From Sympetrum striolatum (lineage: Eukaryota > Arthropoda > Insecta > Odonata > Libellulidae), in the NCBI GenBank assembly GCA_947579665.1, contig OX388345.1, positions 32,827,849 to 32,891,848 on the forward strand: DNA of 64,000 nt, in the 5' to 3' direction. The translations under genes were made by a program, and so were the position numbers. This document shows positions 49,499 to 61,200 of the stretch, piece after piece (the first letter of the stretch is position 1; the number at the start of each line of letters is the position of its first letter). The notes under the pieces are model-generated. The model was not told the origin of the DNA and made no database searches. It worked only from the letters and a program-made list of their open reading frames with translations.

Positions 49499-51311
49499 GT
49501 AAGACTTCACGATAAATTCATTTTATGCTTATTTTAAGAATATTTTTAGGCAAAAATATCATACAATTGAAAATTTTGATGTGAAAGTTTCGATATTTAT
49601 GTCCGTCATATTTGAGTTTCTTTGATTTTTCAAAATATCATAAGCACGACATCGGGATTTCGATCAGGTACCATTTTTTTAAATAATCTGATTGTATCTT
49701 TCGGTTGACATTTATTTTTGATATAATTCCTTGCTGGTACTAATCCGTGTAATAAGTAAGCTTTCAAGAATAATTTAGAAGGTATTAGATTTGAGATATC
49801 TTAATATCGTATAGAAATCTAAATAGTAATACTTTTAATACTCGCTAAACGATGTGCAGATATTTTCGGTAGTGATCGAACATAAGGAAAATCTGTAGGT
49901 ATATGTTTGGATTTGCGATCTTAAATAAGAACTTCACCTAAATTTTGTATTCTAAATCGATTTCCTGAATGTTGTTGGTATTTTATATTTGAATTTAGTG
50001 TGAAACTAATGATAGGCTGATTTCTGGTAGCTTGTATTATGTATTATTTATGATCATTTCAATTTATTTTGCTACCTCAAGTGGTTTTATGGCGATGTCT
50101 ATCTAGAGTCCATATTAACGGTCATTCAGATTTGAATTTTGAGTACGACAAATAGGTCTAATTTACTGTGATGGAATCTGGTACCTTTCAAAATCATTAT
50201 CAGCATACATTCGTAATTTAAATATATTCTTATACTAATTTATGGATTTCAATTAGATACAACTTATATATCATCAGAACATTTAAGTTGCATGTACACG
50301 GTAGAGTAACATTGGACGGGCTCAATATTTTTGGCAGGCCTAATTTGGTTTAAATTTGGATCATGCTTAAGGGTAGTCACGGGATTTCAGTTTAAGTAGT
50401 TGTATTAATTACTGAGGTAGAGTCTAGTCTCTATGAAAAACTACTGCCACAAGAATTATTTTCGTTAATATGGTACATGAAATTAGTTGAAGCTGGTAAG
50501 ATTTTTGAGATTGCTATATATTTTGCAAACGTCGTAACCAAAATTCAGGTTTGAATTTCACTTTCCGAAATACTTTTCTTTTCATTCGGTTGTGTATACA
50601 TTCCGTATTTCCCGTTCAGTCTATGTTTTCGTAAACAAAAAAGGAAAGTATGCAGAAAATTATGGCAGGGACTATTAGTGAGAGTTTCATTCTATATCGA
50701 CCTTCAAATGTTTTTACCAAGTTAAAGAATCCCTTTCTCTTCTGTGTTGGTAAAATCGGGCCTTCCTCTCTTATAATTGATCCTAAGAAAATATTAGATA
50801 TTATTTTTTAAGTAAGTTTCGTGGATTATTTTTTCCCTCATTAATTATTATATAATTTTTAATATGTTGCTTTAGTAATGTATGACTTAAAAGCGACTTA
50901 TCGATAATATTCGGTAGGGATAGTAGATAAAGTGAATATTATCAGTGTCATTTAAAAAAAAAATCAGATTTAAATTTAATATAGCGCTGTTTTATCTTAA
51001 CAGAGATTTCTAACGGAATTCGGAACTCGTTTTCAAAATCTATTCTCCGATTAAAGTAAAGATATCGGTATTTTTCCTGCAATTCTCGTTTTAGGTTTTA
51101 GTTTGCTATTGAATTTTATACTGGTTCTTCATTTAGCTAGATAATGATTTAATGCACATGCAAGTCTTAGTATTGATTTCTCGTAGTTGTTATTCGCAAT
51201 TGATTAATTGATATTGAATAAAATTATAACTTGTGGTAAATTATCCCAAGAATTAAGGTTATATTTCCCAATCCCAGGATCCCAATTAATTTGTTTTCTT
51301 TTCCTTTTCAG

Positions 51312-51451
51312 ATTTGAGAAAAACATAAGTAAATCTCTCACCTTCGGTGATGCCGCCTCTTACGGGATTTTTCGTGTGTGATAGTGAATGTGTTTCTGTG
51401 TGTGTTGAGTACCATCCACTAAGGACGAAGGCTTCCAGATGCACGCTCATG
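51312..51451 (+). other. Right-arm copy of a conserved non-coding exon-like block
   Basis: CCTTTTCAG precedes ATTTGAGAAAAACATAAG..., and the block ends GCTCATG|GTTAGT. Both splice-like borders are acceptable. It is conserved with 39338-39473 and is not open in any frame, so it would be an untranslated exon if transcribed. Confidence 0.4.
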
Positions 51452-51951
51452 GTTAGTAATTTAACTAGAAGTAATGATTATAACTCTTTTGTGCACCTTT
51501 TTTGAAACTCTTATTTTCTTGTTGCATCTTACTCTTTTTATCATTTAAATTATTCAAATTATTCCGTTTATTTTATCGATGTATTAGATTATACACATTC
51601 TATTCAAATAATCCGATTCACTGGCCGGTTTCATTTGACAAACTATGATCATAATTTTGAGATCGGAATCGTTGCTAAGCCAAATAATTCAGCTAAGTAT
51701 TTCTCTCTTAAAAACTGAAACTTCAAAGAAAAATTTTTAATGCCTGAAAAGGAGCTTGAATGTTTAATTTAATTGGTTATTCAATTTAACCGTAGATAGT
51801 TTAAAACGGATTAATTATTTTCAAATTAAGCACCTTTCGATTACTTATTATTTTATATTTAGGAAGGCGTATAGGATATGTTTAAATCAATGATACATAA
51901 TAAATAATAATTGCAATTTCGGTGTGTAGACTGTATAAGTAAATGATAATA

Positions 51952-52451
51952 TAAAATTATAGTTAGTAACTATCCATATCGAGGGTGAAAAATTCATACT
52001 TGTTAAATTATTTCATTACTTTAGTAGATCAAATCGAATTCTTTAAGAAATTATTTTAATTGAAATATGTAGCTAAATGTCACAAGTAACATAACTTGGT
52101 CTCCTAAGATCTTTATAAGTAAAACTGAAACTTTTCCGTTACGTATCTTTAATATAATATGCCATCAATCATTCAGATGTTTAAACTGCCATCGTTGGGT
52201 AGTAACGTCTCCATACGATCTGACCATTTTCCACTTATATCAGAACCATCCTTATTTCTATTCCTTTAGTGTTGATGAGTACGGTTTGTGTTTTAACATC
52301 GAAGTGGATCCCCGTTATATAATTTCATAGATGTGCATTAATGCTACCTGCGATATTTTTCTTTGTCACTGGGAGTTTTATTTTTCTCTATTTAATATTA
52401 CCATATTTATTAATAAATTATTTATTATTTTGGCGTTTCTATTCTTTCCAG
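51952..52451 (+). other. Putative intron between the exon-like block and the ATG exon
   Basis: AT-rich sequence outside the duplication, ending in the acceptor CTTTCCAG at 52444-52451. No repeat was seen. Confidence 0.3.
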
Positions 52452-52557
52452 TTTTAAGAAAGTGAAATTGCTCAAATTTCGATAAGGCTTTGCCGTGTGA
52501 CTCACTCTTCACAAATGCAAGTGACCACTGTCAACGGAAGAGGCTCGGGGGACAACG
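52452..52557 (+). CDS. Candidate first coding exon (MQVTTVNGRGSGDN...)
   Basis: After the acceptor at 52451, an ATG at 52515 opens MQVTTVNGRGSGDN and the exon ends ACAACG|GTAGGC at 52557 in phase 1. The ATG context (ACAAATGC) is fair. It follows the conserved exon-like block at 51312-51451 on the same strand, so a transcript 49498 to 51312 to 52452 is possible. No downstream exon was recognised before 62 kb. Family unknown. Confidence 0.3.
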
Positions 52558-53703
52558 GTAGGCTGGATCTCCAAGTTAAGTAAAAAGACTATACATTCAT
52601 ATTTGCAGATTATTTTTTTAAATTTCAACAAATAATGGTATTTCGAAGTATCAAAAATTTTATATTTCAAATTAAGGAAGACATTCTTACTTACATTGGA
52701 TGCCTATACCGTTGTTTCGACTTTACGATACCGAAGTCATAGTTGAATCAGTTTTTCTCCTCTTTTAGCTTTTTTGCTTGATTTTTGTTCCACAAACATA
52801 TGCAATCGCTTTCCCATCTTATCTTAAAAGAAGTGAAAAGTATATTCATGCATACCCTAAGATATCTGCAATAGCAACTGCTTATTTGCTTTCCTTTGGG
52901 ATAACTTTCTCTGTAATGTTATTCTCAAGATAGAGAAAGTAGTTTCCCAAATATTTCCGTAATAGCCGTAATAAGGTTCTAGCGTCCTTGAATATTTTGC
53001 TCATGTTTTAACAGTTCAAGGAGGTCTTTTACTTTCCTTATCAAACAAAATCTTTAAATTAATTTACCTGTTTCTTCACTGCCTTATGTAGACGATAACA
53101 TGCAGTAAGATTATAGTTTGGTTTGATATCTGTTCTTATATTACAGTTGTAATTTCGTGCTTCATAACTCAAAGCTACAAGCTATTCACACATACTATAC
53201 TGGAAATAATTGCCCTTCCCATCCTCCTTCGCAAAGGAAAAAACATGAATATGATTAAGGTTAGAATTATAAATATTTTAGGGATTTCACTTTTAAACGG
53301 CATGAATAGTTCAATCTCCCGACGCGCAATTTCGAATCGCTTTCATATAGCCACCTTCAATAAGTAATTTTGTCTCTATTCACAAATGTCTTTTTTGTGA
53401 GGCACTCTAATCAGTTCAAATCATTGCCTTTTATCAACCAACTGAACCCGATCGTCAGTAACTCCTGGAATTGAGAGGAAATGGGATATTCCATATGACG
53501 AGTTAGTTAAATGGAAATTTATATAGTTCTTGCAATCTACTCCTGTTTATATAATGATACAGTCTAGGTATTAATAATATTGTATTCCTTGGATGTATGC
53601 TTATATTTATTTCCCTATTCATACATAATAATTAGATAGGATCAACCATTTAAAGATTCATTTCTTCAATCTTTCATCCATTTCGAGGACTTCATGGTGC
53701 CCT
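52558..53703. other. No feature seen
   Basis: AT-rich sequence without supportable coding segments or repeats. Confidence 0.4.
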
Positions 53704-53974
53704 TCAAAAACCAGGAAAACGCCTTCGACGGCCAAGCGAAATAAGAGGGAAAAATTGCACAGGATCTCCGGGTGCGTGAAGGAGCTGTGGTTCTTGCATT
53801 CGGCATCTGCGACACGGACTAAATAGCCTCACCGCAATCCCGCCAGAAAAATCGGTGCGCTCCGAAGTGGTATGGTTTAGGACTTCTACATTAAGCACAT
53901 CACCAGGGTACTTCACTACCAGACAACGACCCCAGGTTGCGAAGAGGATGGAGAACCAGAGGGCGAACCCCCAT
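53704..53974 (-). pseudogene. Signal-peptide-like N-terminal exon with an apparent one-base frameshift
   Basis: On the minus strand an ATG (53972-53974) runs into a G5 homopolymer. In the ATG frame the reading stops after 24 codons. One base over, a long open frame reads GFALWFSILFATWGRCLVVK (a hydrophobic signal-peptide core), then YPGDVLNVEVLNHTTSERTD, FSGGIAVRLFSPCRRCRMQ and onward to a TGA at 53704. The region is strikingly GC-richer than its surroundings. The exon could end earlier, at the donor-like GCG|GTGAGG after FSGGIA. The extra G may be a sequence error or a true lesion. The protein looks secreted or membrane-bound with an N-glycosylation site (NHT). I do not recognise the family. 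Confidence 0.4.
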
Positions 53975-54257
53975 CACTCTATTCCAAAAGATGAATAAGA
54001 AGTGAAATACATTCTTTTTCTTCCGAGCCAAAATATATTTTCAATTATGTATAGTATAAAAACTTGTGAGGCCGGAACTTGTATAGTGTACCATGGCATG
54101 GAATGTATATAATATGGATATAAGAAACTTTGCCCCCTTAGCCAAACTAACTATTGCAGAATGTATAGATTTATTACGATGTGTAAGGCGGGGCTTTGTA
54201 TAATTTATATATCCTGTATCTTTCCATTGGATTGCCCATAGTTTTCATAATGTCTAA

Positions 54258-54875
54258 CTGGAAATAAAGAGTGAAGGTAGTAGACGGGATATGGTTATGG
54301 GAGAGGAAGAAAAGGAAGCGATTGATTGGGAGAGGGGTGGAATAGAGTGAGTGTTGGGCGTTATAGAAGAAGGGAATGTATTGGGTAGAACAGTAGGTTG
54401 GGAGTGGGTGGTAAGGGTCTTATGGAGCATTAGGTGGTAAGTATGGGAGTGGTTAGGTTAGAAGGAGGGATAGCGTGGGTGGGGTAGAGAGTGGGAAAAG
54501 AGTAGGTTGGGTAACGGAGGGATGGGAGTGGGTGGGTAGAGGGAGGGATGGGATTTGGTTGGGTAGAGGGAGGGATAGGATTGGGTGGGTAGAGGGAGGG
54601 ATGGAATTGGTTCGGTAGAGGGAGGTACTGTAGTGGGTGGGGTAGAGGGTTGGGAATGGAAAGGGTGGGATAGAGGGAGGGATGGGATTGGGTGATGTAG
54701 AGGGAGGGTGGGAAGGGGTAGGGATGTAGAGGGTGGGGAGGGAGTGGGTGGGATAGAGGGTGGATGGTAGTTGGTGAGGTAAAGGGAGGGAGGGAAGGGA
54801 GAGGGTGGGAAGGGATAGGGTGGGGTGGAGGCAGGGTGGGATGGGAGTGGGTGGGTGGGTAAAGGGTGGGAAGTG
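54258..54875 (+). repeat. G-rich minisatellite (AGGGNGGGATGGGA-type units)
   Basis: About 600 bases of purine-rich DNA are made of degenerate units such as GGGTGGGTAGAGGGAGGGAT, recurring about every 28-35 bases. Runs of three or more G are dense, so G-quadruplex formation is plausible on the plus strand. The proline-rich frames on the minus strand are products of this repeat, not genes. Confidence 0.85.
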
Positions 54876-56457
54876 CAAGAAATTAATTTTCGTAAATATC
54901 TCTTATGCACTTCTTAGGGTAGTTTTGGCATCGGATTAATAAATATATACACATCGGTGATTATTATATAAGGTGAAACGGAAACAAGAGACACGTAAGA
55001 GCGTTCTCAGAAATCATCAATCGCTATATTATGAAAATCATTACTTGAAAAAACTAGCATGTCAGAGTATTGTCGGGGTATGATGATAAATATCGTAAGG
55101 ACCAAATCGCTGTCGGAGACAAAGCTTGATAAATTAATTATAAAATTCACAATATCTTCGGGATTAATCAACGAATTTCTTGGAGTACCTACTTCAGAAA
55201 TGTATTGGGCTACCGAAAGGGTATTTTCCGAAAAAATTCAACTTGGAGTACATTTCTCATTCTGCCCAATCTATCGCTTCTTGATAAAATTTATGCCCAA
55301 TATCAGCGTACATACTTCATGAGGAAAACTAGATGAAGCCATGGAAATGTGATTTGTTGTCATTGACCTAATTTTTAGCAGCTGTGTATCAACATAACTA
55401 ATATATCAGTATGTATTATAAGCCCTATTCTGGTTAACTGTTTCACCTCTTCAATCTAAAACTGCAGATAGCGATTTTCTACTATTTCATAATGATAGCA
55501 GTGATATATCTTGAAAGCTTATGACAATGCTATCAACCGAGATGCATAATGAAAAAACTAGTACAAAAATCAGTAAAGAAGGGCATTGTATACCTAATAT
55601 TAAATAGCTTACCACTAGATTCGCAAAGAAGGTGACCACAACCATCCTTCGAGCTGGTGCCATGACCACAAAAGTCTGACATCACCTGAGGGACGAAAGC
55701 AATAAAATAAGTTCTTGAAATGGGATTTCAATTATATGCATTTATAAGATAAATATTGAGATGGAACAATTCTTCGTAAAGGCTCTCCAATCCACTGAAT
55801 AAAAGACAAGAAGACTAAAACCGTTAAAAAATAGCGGCTGTCAATTCTTTCTGTGCATGGAATTTTCATATTTGAAACCATTAGAAAAGCAGATTCGCGG
55901 TTATTTAAAAATTATAAGCAAATTATTGGTAATCTTGTATATATTCTATGAGTTTCATTGCTCGTGGTTTAGAAGTAGGATAAATGTGGTAACACTGCAA
56001 AGAAGGCCTAGCTTGAGGGGATATCGCATTATTGACTGCATATGTATCCGTGTGGGTTAAAATTGTTAAAAATGTAATTCATGAAGAATATTAAAGAATA
56101 TTATGGATAATATCAAGTAATTTTATAAACTGGAATTCATTTCACAAGATCTACTCCCGTATGACTAATTTCAACTAAATTAACACAAGATAAAACAACT
56201 ATAATATCGTTCATTTAATAGTTGACACCAAAATTTTAAAATAAATACTTACAAACTAATGGAGGCTAGAAATCCTGTGCTGCCCTAACTGAATAAGTCC
56301 TCGCGCGTCAATTGCTAGACGTTGACTAACCGAAGTGTTTTCGATTCGCCAATAGAGGGTAGGTTTTCAGGTATAAATTCCAATGTATTTCAACGGAAAC
56401 TATAACAGTACTTAGCTCCGTCAAATGTGCCAGTGCTGTTCGGTGGCGTCCACTACG
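54876..56457. other. No feature seen
   Basis: AT-rich sequence; an 87-codon plus frame at 55059-55322 shows no recognisable motif or splice context and is not called. Confidence 0.4.
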
Positions 56458-56550
56458 ATGGGCGCCCTTCAAAATTTACCTGGGATGACGAAGGTTTCCT
56501 ATCACGCTGTTCATCAAACTTCTTCGGCGCAAAATTCTTCAAGTGATGAG
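56458..56550 (+). CDS. Candidate first coding exon (MGALQNLPGMTKVSYH...)
   Basis: ATG at 56458 in good context (ACGATGG) opens 31 codons, MGALQNLPGMTKVSYHAVHQ then TSSAQNSSSDE, ending at a donor GATGAG|GTAAAC in phase 0. The sequence just upstream is CG-containing, as at many promoters. No matching downstream exon was recognised on the plus strand; an acceptor at 60614 would add 18 codons before a stop, which is not persuasive. Confidence 0.3.
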
Positions 56551-57899
56551 GTAAACAAGCGACTCTCAGTTAATGAAAAAATGTCACATAACTAGCGTAT
56601 TTCTCCAATATTAAGCCGTTGATAACAGTTGTCCTTTGCTCTCGATCAAGCGCTTCTCTTTATATTACACGATAAGGCGTTATTTGTCCATAGCAAATTT
56701 TAAAAGATGTAAACATTTTATTTTTCAATTATTGGTTTATTTATTTGGGTGATACTTTTTATGCCTATTGAATTTCGTAGGAACAGTTTTCCATCAAAGC
56801 AATCGCAAATATACAAATTTATTTGTAAAATATAATTAAATATATCATCACCTAACTCTAAAGAGAGGTTTGTCCGTTCTTCGAATTAAAATTATTTTAG
56901 TTATAACTATTGTTTGAATTTTAATTGTTTACATTTTTTATTTTAAAATTGAAAGATATTCACAATATCACACAGTAATATTCAGTATCATATCTGCCAA
57001 ATTTAGTTTCACATCATTGGCTTACTTTATCCTCCAAAGCATTAGCTCGAGAGTTTACTGGAACCATCATCCCGATCAATTCCGAGTTATTCTCAACCTT
57101 TTCTGAAATCTTTCATTTTTTTATTAAATTTTATTTCAATTTCATATGAAATGAAACAACTACCAAAAATCTCGGAATTCATGACCTTTCCGATCGTTTC
57201 CGCTGAGAAAATTCCCATGAATGATTCTTCTCGACCGTGAATATCTCAGCGAACATAATTTGACGTTCTGTGAAACAGCGTTACCCGATTGATAGGGGAA
57301 AGTGGTGCAAAATTAATATGCTAAGCATTAAACAATTAAGGAAAAGCTATTGTTGTATGTTTCTTTATAGAACTTATTTATTCTATGTCCGTATTCATTA
57401 TAGAAGGAATAAGCTCCGTATAAATGACGCACTTCGTACGGTGATAATAAAAAATATATTTATCCCTAAGTCTGTTTGATGGTGATAGTTTTTCTCCACG
57501 TGTGGGGTAAAACCGACAGCCATGTAATAACTGTATAACACATTTAATTCTAACATTTTCTTACACTAAGAAATTACGCACTATTTTGATGAATCATGAT
57601 TATTAACATATAAAATTGATCCTTACATCGTTCTATAATATCAATATACAAGACATCTAACTTCCCTCATCAGTGAGCTGGTAATCTACCCTTCCAGACT
57701 GTAATTACGTACCTGCAATTTCTAGTTACCTTCTTACAGAATATATCTCATTATCCATGTAATATATCGTTCTCTTCAATCATCAGCTTTGTGGATCTAA
57801 AGTCCTCGAGTATTTTTACGGGATAACACATTGGCTCAGATTAAACAATGCCTGCGATACCCTGCATGCGATAAAAATGAGTTTTATGTGTATTCTTTA
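56551..57899. other. No firm feature
   Basis: AT-rich sequence without supportable genes or repeats. Confidence 0.35.
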
Positions 57900-58080
57900 T
57901 GGAAAACTATCTGAGGGATCTGGGTTTGAACCCCGTAAAATTGAATAAAAAGGCGACAGTGATTCCTTTCAAGTCGCAGGGGACAGGTATATAAAGTTTG
58001 AAGCAAATCGGATGAATGGTGTGGGCCTCCAATCAAAGACAAACACTCCCATAGAATTTCGATTATATATATATAGATAG
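57900..58080. repeat. Probable repeat fragment with tRNA-arm-like box and (TA)n end
   Basis: GGGTTTGAACCCC near 57926 is a short palindrome like a tRNA T arm, and the segment ends in TATATATATATAGATAGACAG. The combination recalls the intronic element at 3945-6120 (same type of boxes, same TA-rich terminus), so it may be a relative. Confidence 0.35.
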
Positions 58081-58651
58081 ACAGAATTAGCAATTTACAA
58101 AAATCGGCTATGAAAGATTTTAACATTCAATTTTCTTGCTCATGAAAAGAGCTGAGGGGAAATATGAAAGTCACGTCCAGAGGCTAGAGTGGTTCATGTG
58201 GTATGAGGAGTGGTATGAGGTAGGAAATACCAGTATGACGTTTTTGTCTCGAGCTAGCTAAACTGACCTCAGTCGGTTGGTACATTTCCCAACTATAATT
58301 GCAATTTTAGGTTATCAGCAACAGATTTGACATTCAAAATTACACTAAAGTAAACTACTAAAACCAGTGAATTCAGAAAAAAAGAAAAATTATCAATAAT
58401 GAATCTTCAGGCCCGTAGAACGCAGAATTCAGTCTTCTCAATGTCGGAGTTGGTAAAAAATCTGTTAACATTTTCCGGAAAATATTGCAACGTGACTACG
58501 CGCCTGACGAGAAAGGAAAATAGTTCCGCATGGATGTAATGACTGTCGCTCAGCTATTTGACGTTCATTCCGGATGATAGCAATATCCGTCGAAACAAAT
58601 TCTAAGGGAGTCGGTTGGACCCGCAAGGTCGGTTTTACCTGGTTTTACCCA

Positions 58652-58683
58652 TAGAGTAAGGATGGGTCCCCATCCTTACTCTA
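58652..58683. repeat. Perfect 14-bp hairpin
   Basis: TAGAGTAAGGATGG (58652-58665), loop GTCC, then CCATCCTTACTCTA (58670-58683). Short GGTTTTACC words flank both sides (near 58641 and 58685) as a direct repeat, which resembles a tiny insertion. Confidence 0.7.
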
Positions 58684-59146
58684 CGGTTTTACCTCACTCT
58701 CGCCTATATCCTCCACATTCTTCGTGATTATAAGCATACAAAGTCTGAGCAATTGACAGAGGGGTAAAAACAAATAGGTGCTTTCTTTTAAAAAATATCT
58801 GGTACTGTAAAACGGAGTAATGTTACATACAACCAATTTTACCATTATACTAATTTCTTTAAACGCTTTGATTTAATTTTCATCGTATAAACAAAATACC
58901 ATCTTGCAGTTCCTTAGCTTTGCTATTGAGGAGCAATGATTAGACAGATGGCAAACTTAATTGAGAAATCTGCTGTGAAGACTGTTCGCAGTTGACCTTC
59001 CCCTTAAGGGAGAAAGAAGTATCCACAGGAATAATCAGCAACCATACCGAAACCATTATACCCCAATCTTTCATCTCTAAACACTTGCAATTCTTCTACT
59101 GAAACGCGTAAAAAAATATTCCTGAATACAGAAGTAGTAGAGTAGT

Positions 59147-59187
59147 TGAGTAGTTTTCTCTAGAAATTTTCCAGAGAAAACTACTCA
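59147..59187. repeat. Perfect 15-bp hairpin
   Basis: TGAGTAGTTTTCTCT (59147-59161) pairs with AGAGAAAACTACTCA (59173-59187) around an 11-base loop. No terminator or transposon context is evident. Confidence 0.7.
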
Positions 59188-61200
59188 GCCCCATTCCCCG
59201 TGCAAACTAACGAGGGATTGCGTCATTCTTCCTCAAAGCTCCAGGGGTCGACCACTCCACCTCCTCAGACTTGGAATCCGTCTAAGGGTTACGAGTCATG
59301 GCCAAAATATATTGCCAGTCCAACTCAGTTATCCATTTAAGTGCGTCAAGGGAAAATATTTTGATTCCACTTGTGATGTCAAATAAATATCCATGAAAAA
59401 TCAAATTCTGAAATTTGGTGATTTTTAATTTCTACTTTTTAATATGATAGTCATGCATCCATTTTCGGCTCATGGTATACTTTTGATAACGATTAATTTG
59501 CATGTTTTCCTTTGGAATATGCAACCACGCACTTCATATATTAAAGAAGGAATATTCCATTTCACACTTGACTTATCCTTACAAACGGCCTAGTAGATTA
59601 TTACAGATTATCTTTAAATTCCTCTTATCGTTATATTATCCCGGATAGATTATTTATAATTGAATTTTTATTGATATTTTGCTATTGCCCTTTAAGTATA
59701 TGCAGCCCGCTTCCCCATATCTAGTATGACGCATCTGAGGAGCGTAGACTACTGTTGAAGAGAAATAAGTCATCACCCGGTCAATTAAGTGTGAAAAACT
59801 TCTCAAAGCTACTGAACTCCAACTTTTATCCGTTACTGCTGCGTTTATAAGAAAATTGGGCCTTTATTTTGTTTACATCACCATAATAGTACTATAACAT
59901 TTTTACCCCTAAAATTGTTGTTAAGCAAAAAGTTTAAATAAAATCCCTTTAAAGCCGAAGGTAGAGTTTGTCCTAGAGTAATGAAAGTATATTCAGCAAG
60001 ATCCTTAAAGTCAAGCGTTTTTTATAGACCCAGGACTATAGTAGACAGCCAAACTTAAAGGGTTAATCTAGGGGCGTAAATAAAATTAGCAGTCAGCTGA
60101 CATAAACTACACGGGAATGAATAGAGATTGAACAAGAAAGTGCTTTTGCACCAGTCCTAGCAGGAAATTATTTTATCAAATCAGGATTCTAATTCAGTTG
60201 TCTTCATCTCCTCTTCTCAGCAGCTATCTATTGGTTCCAAGCGAGATAGTTTCAAGCAAAGATATTTCTTTTGTCTTACCAGACCACATCGAAGAATAAT
60301 TAATATTTCGAACAATGAATTTAAAATAAAATTCTTTAGTTAGGCAAACTATGTATAATAACGACTTCCATTTCAAATACGCCAATCTAGATGTTAATTT
60401 CATAAGTTAGTATTGATGAATCTGGTTATAAATTATTATGTATTAGTGAACTCTTTAATATCCAATACTCTAACGTCATTTTAGTGTTGTAGTTATATAC
60501 CATTTTCTTTCCTATAACCATTTTACTTGCTTTCCACTATTTTCTTTACTTTTATGCAAACATTTGTATCAATAATAAACAATATGTATCTGTATCATCT
60601 TGTTTGCCTTCCAGATCAGAGATTTTAATCAGAACTTTACCTGGCCTCAACAAAAAATTAGACAAAAATAAAAATATTAAAAATCAATTAAAACTTTTAC
60701 TTTTTAACTTCAGTACATACTTTTGTAAGAGCCATGTTTTTCAGCCCATTTTTTATGCAGAAAAAGCTCCTCACGGCTTATACTCTAGAAAGGGTTCCAC
60801 TTACCTCTTCTTCAGTGGAAAAATTTTGCAGAAATCGGCTTGTAAATTCCTCACTTGCTCAACTAACAATTTTTTCAATTTCTCTGCAATCGTGTGCTAT
60901 CCATTGGGACTTGTCAGATTGAAAACCAATATGCTTGATCGAACGTCCTGATTGGGCAAAATTGGGGCTCATCGGACAAGGAGTCTCCTTTCAATACTGG
61001 TGTAGACTCAATTACTGTAATTTTATTAGTATCTATTTTTATATTGAAATTTACTCGTATCTGCTGCATTTCCCACCCTACGTTTATGCTCAAGCCAATT
61101 AGTTTTCTTTATATTTATGCTAAAATTAAGAACCTATACTCGGTTATCTATAGTAAATAGAACAACATGTTAAATAATTAATAAACTAAAAATAAAATTA
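59188..61200. other. Intergenic, with one weak minus-strand exon candidate
   Basis: A possible exon at 60805-60883 is described in the findings. Otherwise the sequence is AT-rich with no supportable feature. Confidence 0.35.

Larger units (their letters stand above)
48780..51950 (-). repeat. Right arm of the very large inverted duplication
   Basis: Reverse-complement counterpart of the left arm. It lacks the LINE and the other left-arm insertions and is the more compact version. Its outer end is near 51950; beyond it no further match to the left flank was convincing. Confidence 0.85.

Noticed and set aside
38255..52540. Extension of the inverted duplication through TTGACAGTGGTCA (38255 and 52525)
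   Set aside because: The match is only about 13 bases and breaks the reversed order of all other paired segments.
54453..54910. Proline-rich proteins of 141 and 150 residues on the minus strand
   Set aside because: They are translations of the G-rich minisatellite in two frames; a tandem repeat explains both.
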